A stretch of DNA of 5,655 nt from contig JAESQZ010000046.1 of assembly GCA_016764955.1 (NCBI GenBank), positions 1 through 5,655 of the forward strand, read 5' to 3'. The stretch comes from Deltaproteobacteria bacterium (lineage in GTDB: Bacteria; Myxococcota; UBA727; JABDBI01). The notes under the pieces were generated by a model that saw only the letters and a list, made by a program, of their open reading frames with translations, made no database searches and was not told the origin of the DNA. Positions 4,020 through 5,655 of the stretch are shown in pieces (positions within the stretch are counted from its first letter, which is position 1; every line of letters starts with the position of its first letter). A program made the position numbers and the translations under genes.

Positions 4020-5655
4020 ACTGCATCCCGCTTTGCACGCAAGGGAGCCACCTGAAACTTCCCAAACATGGTCATAAAAGCGATCTTTGTTACGGGACTC
4101 ATATTCATGATCAACTATCAAAACCACAGCGTGCAGGGCCATAGAGCGTATTAATGCTTGAGACTGAGCTCGCGAGTTACGATCCATTTCAGCAAATATT
4201 TCATCCAAAATCAGAATATCCGGATTTTTTTTCAATGCAGCCAAAAGCGCAAGTTTTTTGCATTCACCAGCACTTAACACGCTCCCCCAATCGCTTTGGA
4301 CCTCATCCCAGTCTTTATTGCAAACTCCAACTTTTTCACAGGCCTCTTCTCTCAGATCCATCCCAACAGAAGCTGCCAGTGTCTGATGCGGCATTAAGTA
4401 TATCTGCTGAGGCAGAAATACGATATTCTCTGGTTTGCTTAACTTACCCTTGCTCCAAGTTTGATGGTCTCTAAGCCCATATATTTGTCTAAACAGCGTT
4501 GATTTGCCGCAACCATTCGGGCCAACCAACACATGACGACCAGGTTCTAGAGTCATTTTTGGAACCTTCATCAGATTCTTATCGCCAACTCCCACTTCGG
4601 CATCCCAGATTTTTAAGCCTGCTTTTGAAGCTTCAGAAACCTCAAAATATGATGTTCGAATGGGCTCTTTCATCCAATCCATGACGGTTTTTACACTCTG
4701 GAGATTCTGCGTTGTTTTTTGAATATTAGCAGCATTATCGGCTGGCCAAGCGAGCGATCTCGAAAATTCAAAACCAACTGATACGATCTTGCCGGCTTGT
4801 TTTTTAAGATTTTCTAAATTCCCCCTACGAGCTGGCTCTAGCGCCCAATAAGCGACATAGACATATTTGGCCACATACTCGAAACTTCCCATATGTTTTT
4901 TGATAAGTGGCAATATGCCACCCCACAGTCTCTGGCGACCTTCAATTTCCTGTCGTTCGGCGACTAAAAGTTCTAATGACTGTCTGAGTTCTTTGGTTCG
5001 GTTGGATGAAACCAGTTGTCCAGATTTGGACATGAGGTCCATTTGGAGACGCTCTATCTTCACATTGACCTGCCTAAACCTATCAATCTCCTCTTGCTGT
5101 TTGTAAGCAATCCAATAACTTGCATAAATTCCGGATTGCTCGATCACTTTCATCCAAGCAATCATCCCTAGTGCCCCACAACCCTGAAGAACCCATCCAT
5201 AATACAACGTTTTTGTCAGCGCACTTACGCCACTACTTTGCAGAGTAAGGCCCACCTCAACCACCTCCTTAGTCTCTCGAAATAAGTTTTGAACTCGCGT
5301 CTCAGATTGATTTAAGCTTGCTAACTTTAAAAGTGTTAAATCTTCTGAGTACTGGGCTCTAAGTTTGTCTTCAGCAATTTTAGAAAAACTAATTTGCCCC
5401 CAGTTTAAAGTAGTTTCTAAAATAGAATCGAATAAAAACTGCATAAAAACAAAACTGGAATAACTGATTGAGGCAGCTTTAAATGGGGCTAAATCTTCTT
5501 CTGAGTATTTTTGCCAAATTGGCACAAAGTGCTCCTGAGCTTTGAGCGCTAAAGCTGACGCAGCAACCTGGCCAATCAATGTTCCTCCTATTTGTGCAGC
5601 CATACGCAACTCTAAATCAGAGTCCCCACCCCACAAATCTTTGAGCGTTTCATAT
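4017..5655 (-). CDS. ABC transporter, fused membrane and ATP-binding domains, SbmA/YddA/ABCD-like (5' end outside window)
   Basis: Probable inner-membrane ABC half-transporter; substrate unknown. The frame stays open to the right edge, so the start lies outside. A TTG at 5636 is the first in-window start-type codon and serves here only as residue 1. Residues 1-350 are the membrane part: hydrophobic stretches near 15-30, 55-75 and 145-165, then a charged helical region (about 178-235) matching the cytoplasmic helices of the ABC_membrane_2 fold. The ATPase domain has Walker A GPNGCGKST (372-380), Q-loop FLPQQ (Q410), signature LSAGE (454-458), Walker B ILILDE (E479) and His510. The FLPQxxYL pattern and DW..VLS.GE are typical of the YddA/SbmA-ABC family. 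Oddities are LSAGE in place of LSLGE/LSGGQ, a D-loop reading AEMD, and a blurred DQRI motif (NQSETRV, near 112-118). Catalytic residues look intact. It ends in three tandem TAA codons, 9 nt before gmk. The ATPase assignment is firm and the subfamily likely. Confidence 0.82.
   Translation of the reverse strand, partial: YETLKDLWGGDSDLELRMAAQIGGTLIGQVAASALALKAQEHFVPIWQKYSEEDLAPFKAASISYSSFVFMQFLFDSILETTLNWGQISFSKIAEDKLRAQYSEDLTLLKLASLNQSETRVQNLFRETKEVVEVGLTLQSSGVSALTKTLYYGWVLQGCGALGMIAWMKVIEQSGIYASYWIAYKQQEEIDRFRQVNVKIERLQMDLMSKSGQLVSSNRTKELRQSLELLVAERQEIEGRQRLWGGILPLIKKHMGSFEYVAKYVYVAYWALEPARRGNLENLKKQAGKIVSVGFEFSRSLAWPADNAANIQKTTQNLQSVKTVMDWMKEPIRTSYFEVSEASKAGLKIWDAEVGVGDKNLMKVPKMTLEPGRHVLVGPNGCGKSTLFRQIYGLRDHQTWSKGKLSKPENIVFLPQQIYLMPHQTLAASVGMDLREEACEKVGVCNKDWDEVQSDWGSVLSAGECKKLALLAALKKNPDILILDEIFAEMDRNSRAQSQALIRSMALHAVVLIVDHEYESRNKDRFYDHVWEVSGGSLACKAGCS

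Noticed and set aside
4154..5106. Plus-strand open frames opposite the ABC gene (4154-4474, 4499-4684, 4867-5106)
   Set aside because: They are antisense to a well-supported gene, have no recognisable domain or plausible ribosome binding site, and look like composition-driven shadows.
1..5655. CRISPR array or transposon encoding its own transposase
   Set aside because: Only two diverged palindromes were found, more than 3 kb apart, with no spacer-repeat series and no transposase-like protein.

Overview
This window is a compact stretch of bacterial chromosome in which every gene I can support lies on the minus strand. The genes are therefore read from the right edge to the left edge. There are five: the 3' part of a fused membrane/ATP-binding ABC transporter (4017 to beyond 5655), guanylate kinase gmk (3396-4007), a lipoprotein peptide-binding protein (1772-3394), and two inner-membrane permeases of the DppB and DppC types (849-1775 and 70-852). 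Spacing suggests one transcription unit: 9 nt between the ABC gene and gmk, a start codon 1 nt after the gmk stop for the binding protein, and 4-nt stop/start overlaps at the two remaining junctions. No rRNA, tRNA, CRISPR array, insertion sequence or clear promoter was seen, and no gene-free stretch exceeds about 125 nt.

The last three genes form the substrate-capture and membrane parts of a peptide-type (SBP_bac_5) ABC importer. Its ATPase subunits (DppD/DppF or OppD/OppF type) are not here. They must lie beyond the left edge, elsewhere in the genome, or be shared with another system. The ABC gene upstream of gmk is a different family (SbmA/YddA/ABCD-like, fused NBD) and is not an obvious partner.

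The most interesting structure is a family of small palindromic repeats with two copies, at 1-59 (cut by the left edge) and 3298-3371. Each visible complete arm has the layout CTGG, 8-bp stem, 4-5 nt loop, 8-bp stem, GACA. The stem sequences differ between arms but the pairing is largely kept. One copy sits 10 nt after the last stop codon of the operon. The other sits between gmk and the lipoprotein signal sequence, is open in the reading frame of the binding protein, and abuts an ATA codon exactly where an ATG would be expected. It looks like a mobile palindrome that has become the 5' end of a gene, comparable to the Rickettsia palindromic elements.

Organism: a Gram-negative bacterium, most likely a proteobacterium, with moderate GC (mid-40s percent by eye). 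This rests on the lipoprotein signal, the gene families, and a repeat type familiar from proteobacterial genomes. I cannot assign it to a class with confidence; host-associated alpha- or gammaproteobacteria and deltaproteobacteria-like lineages all remain possible.
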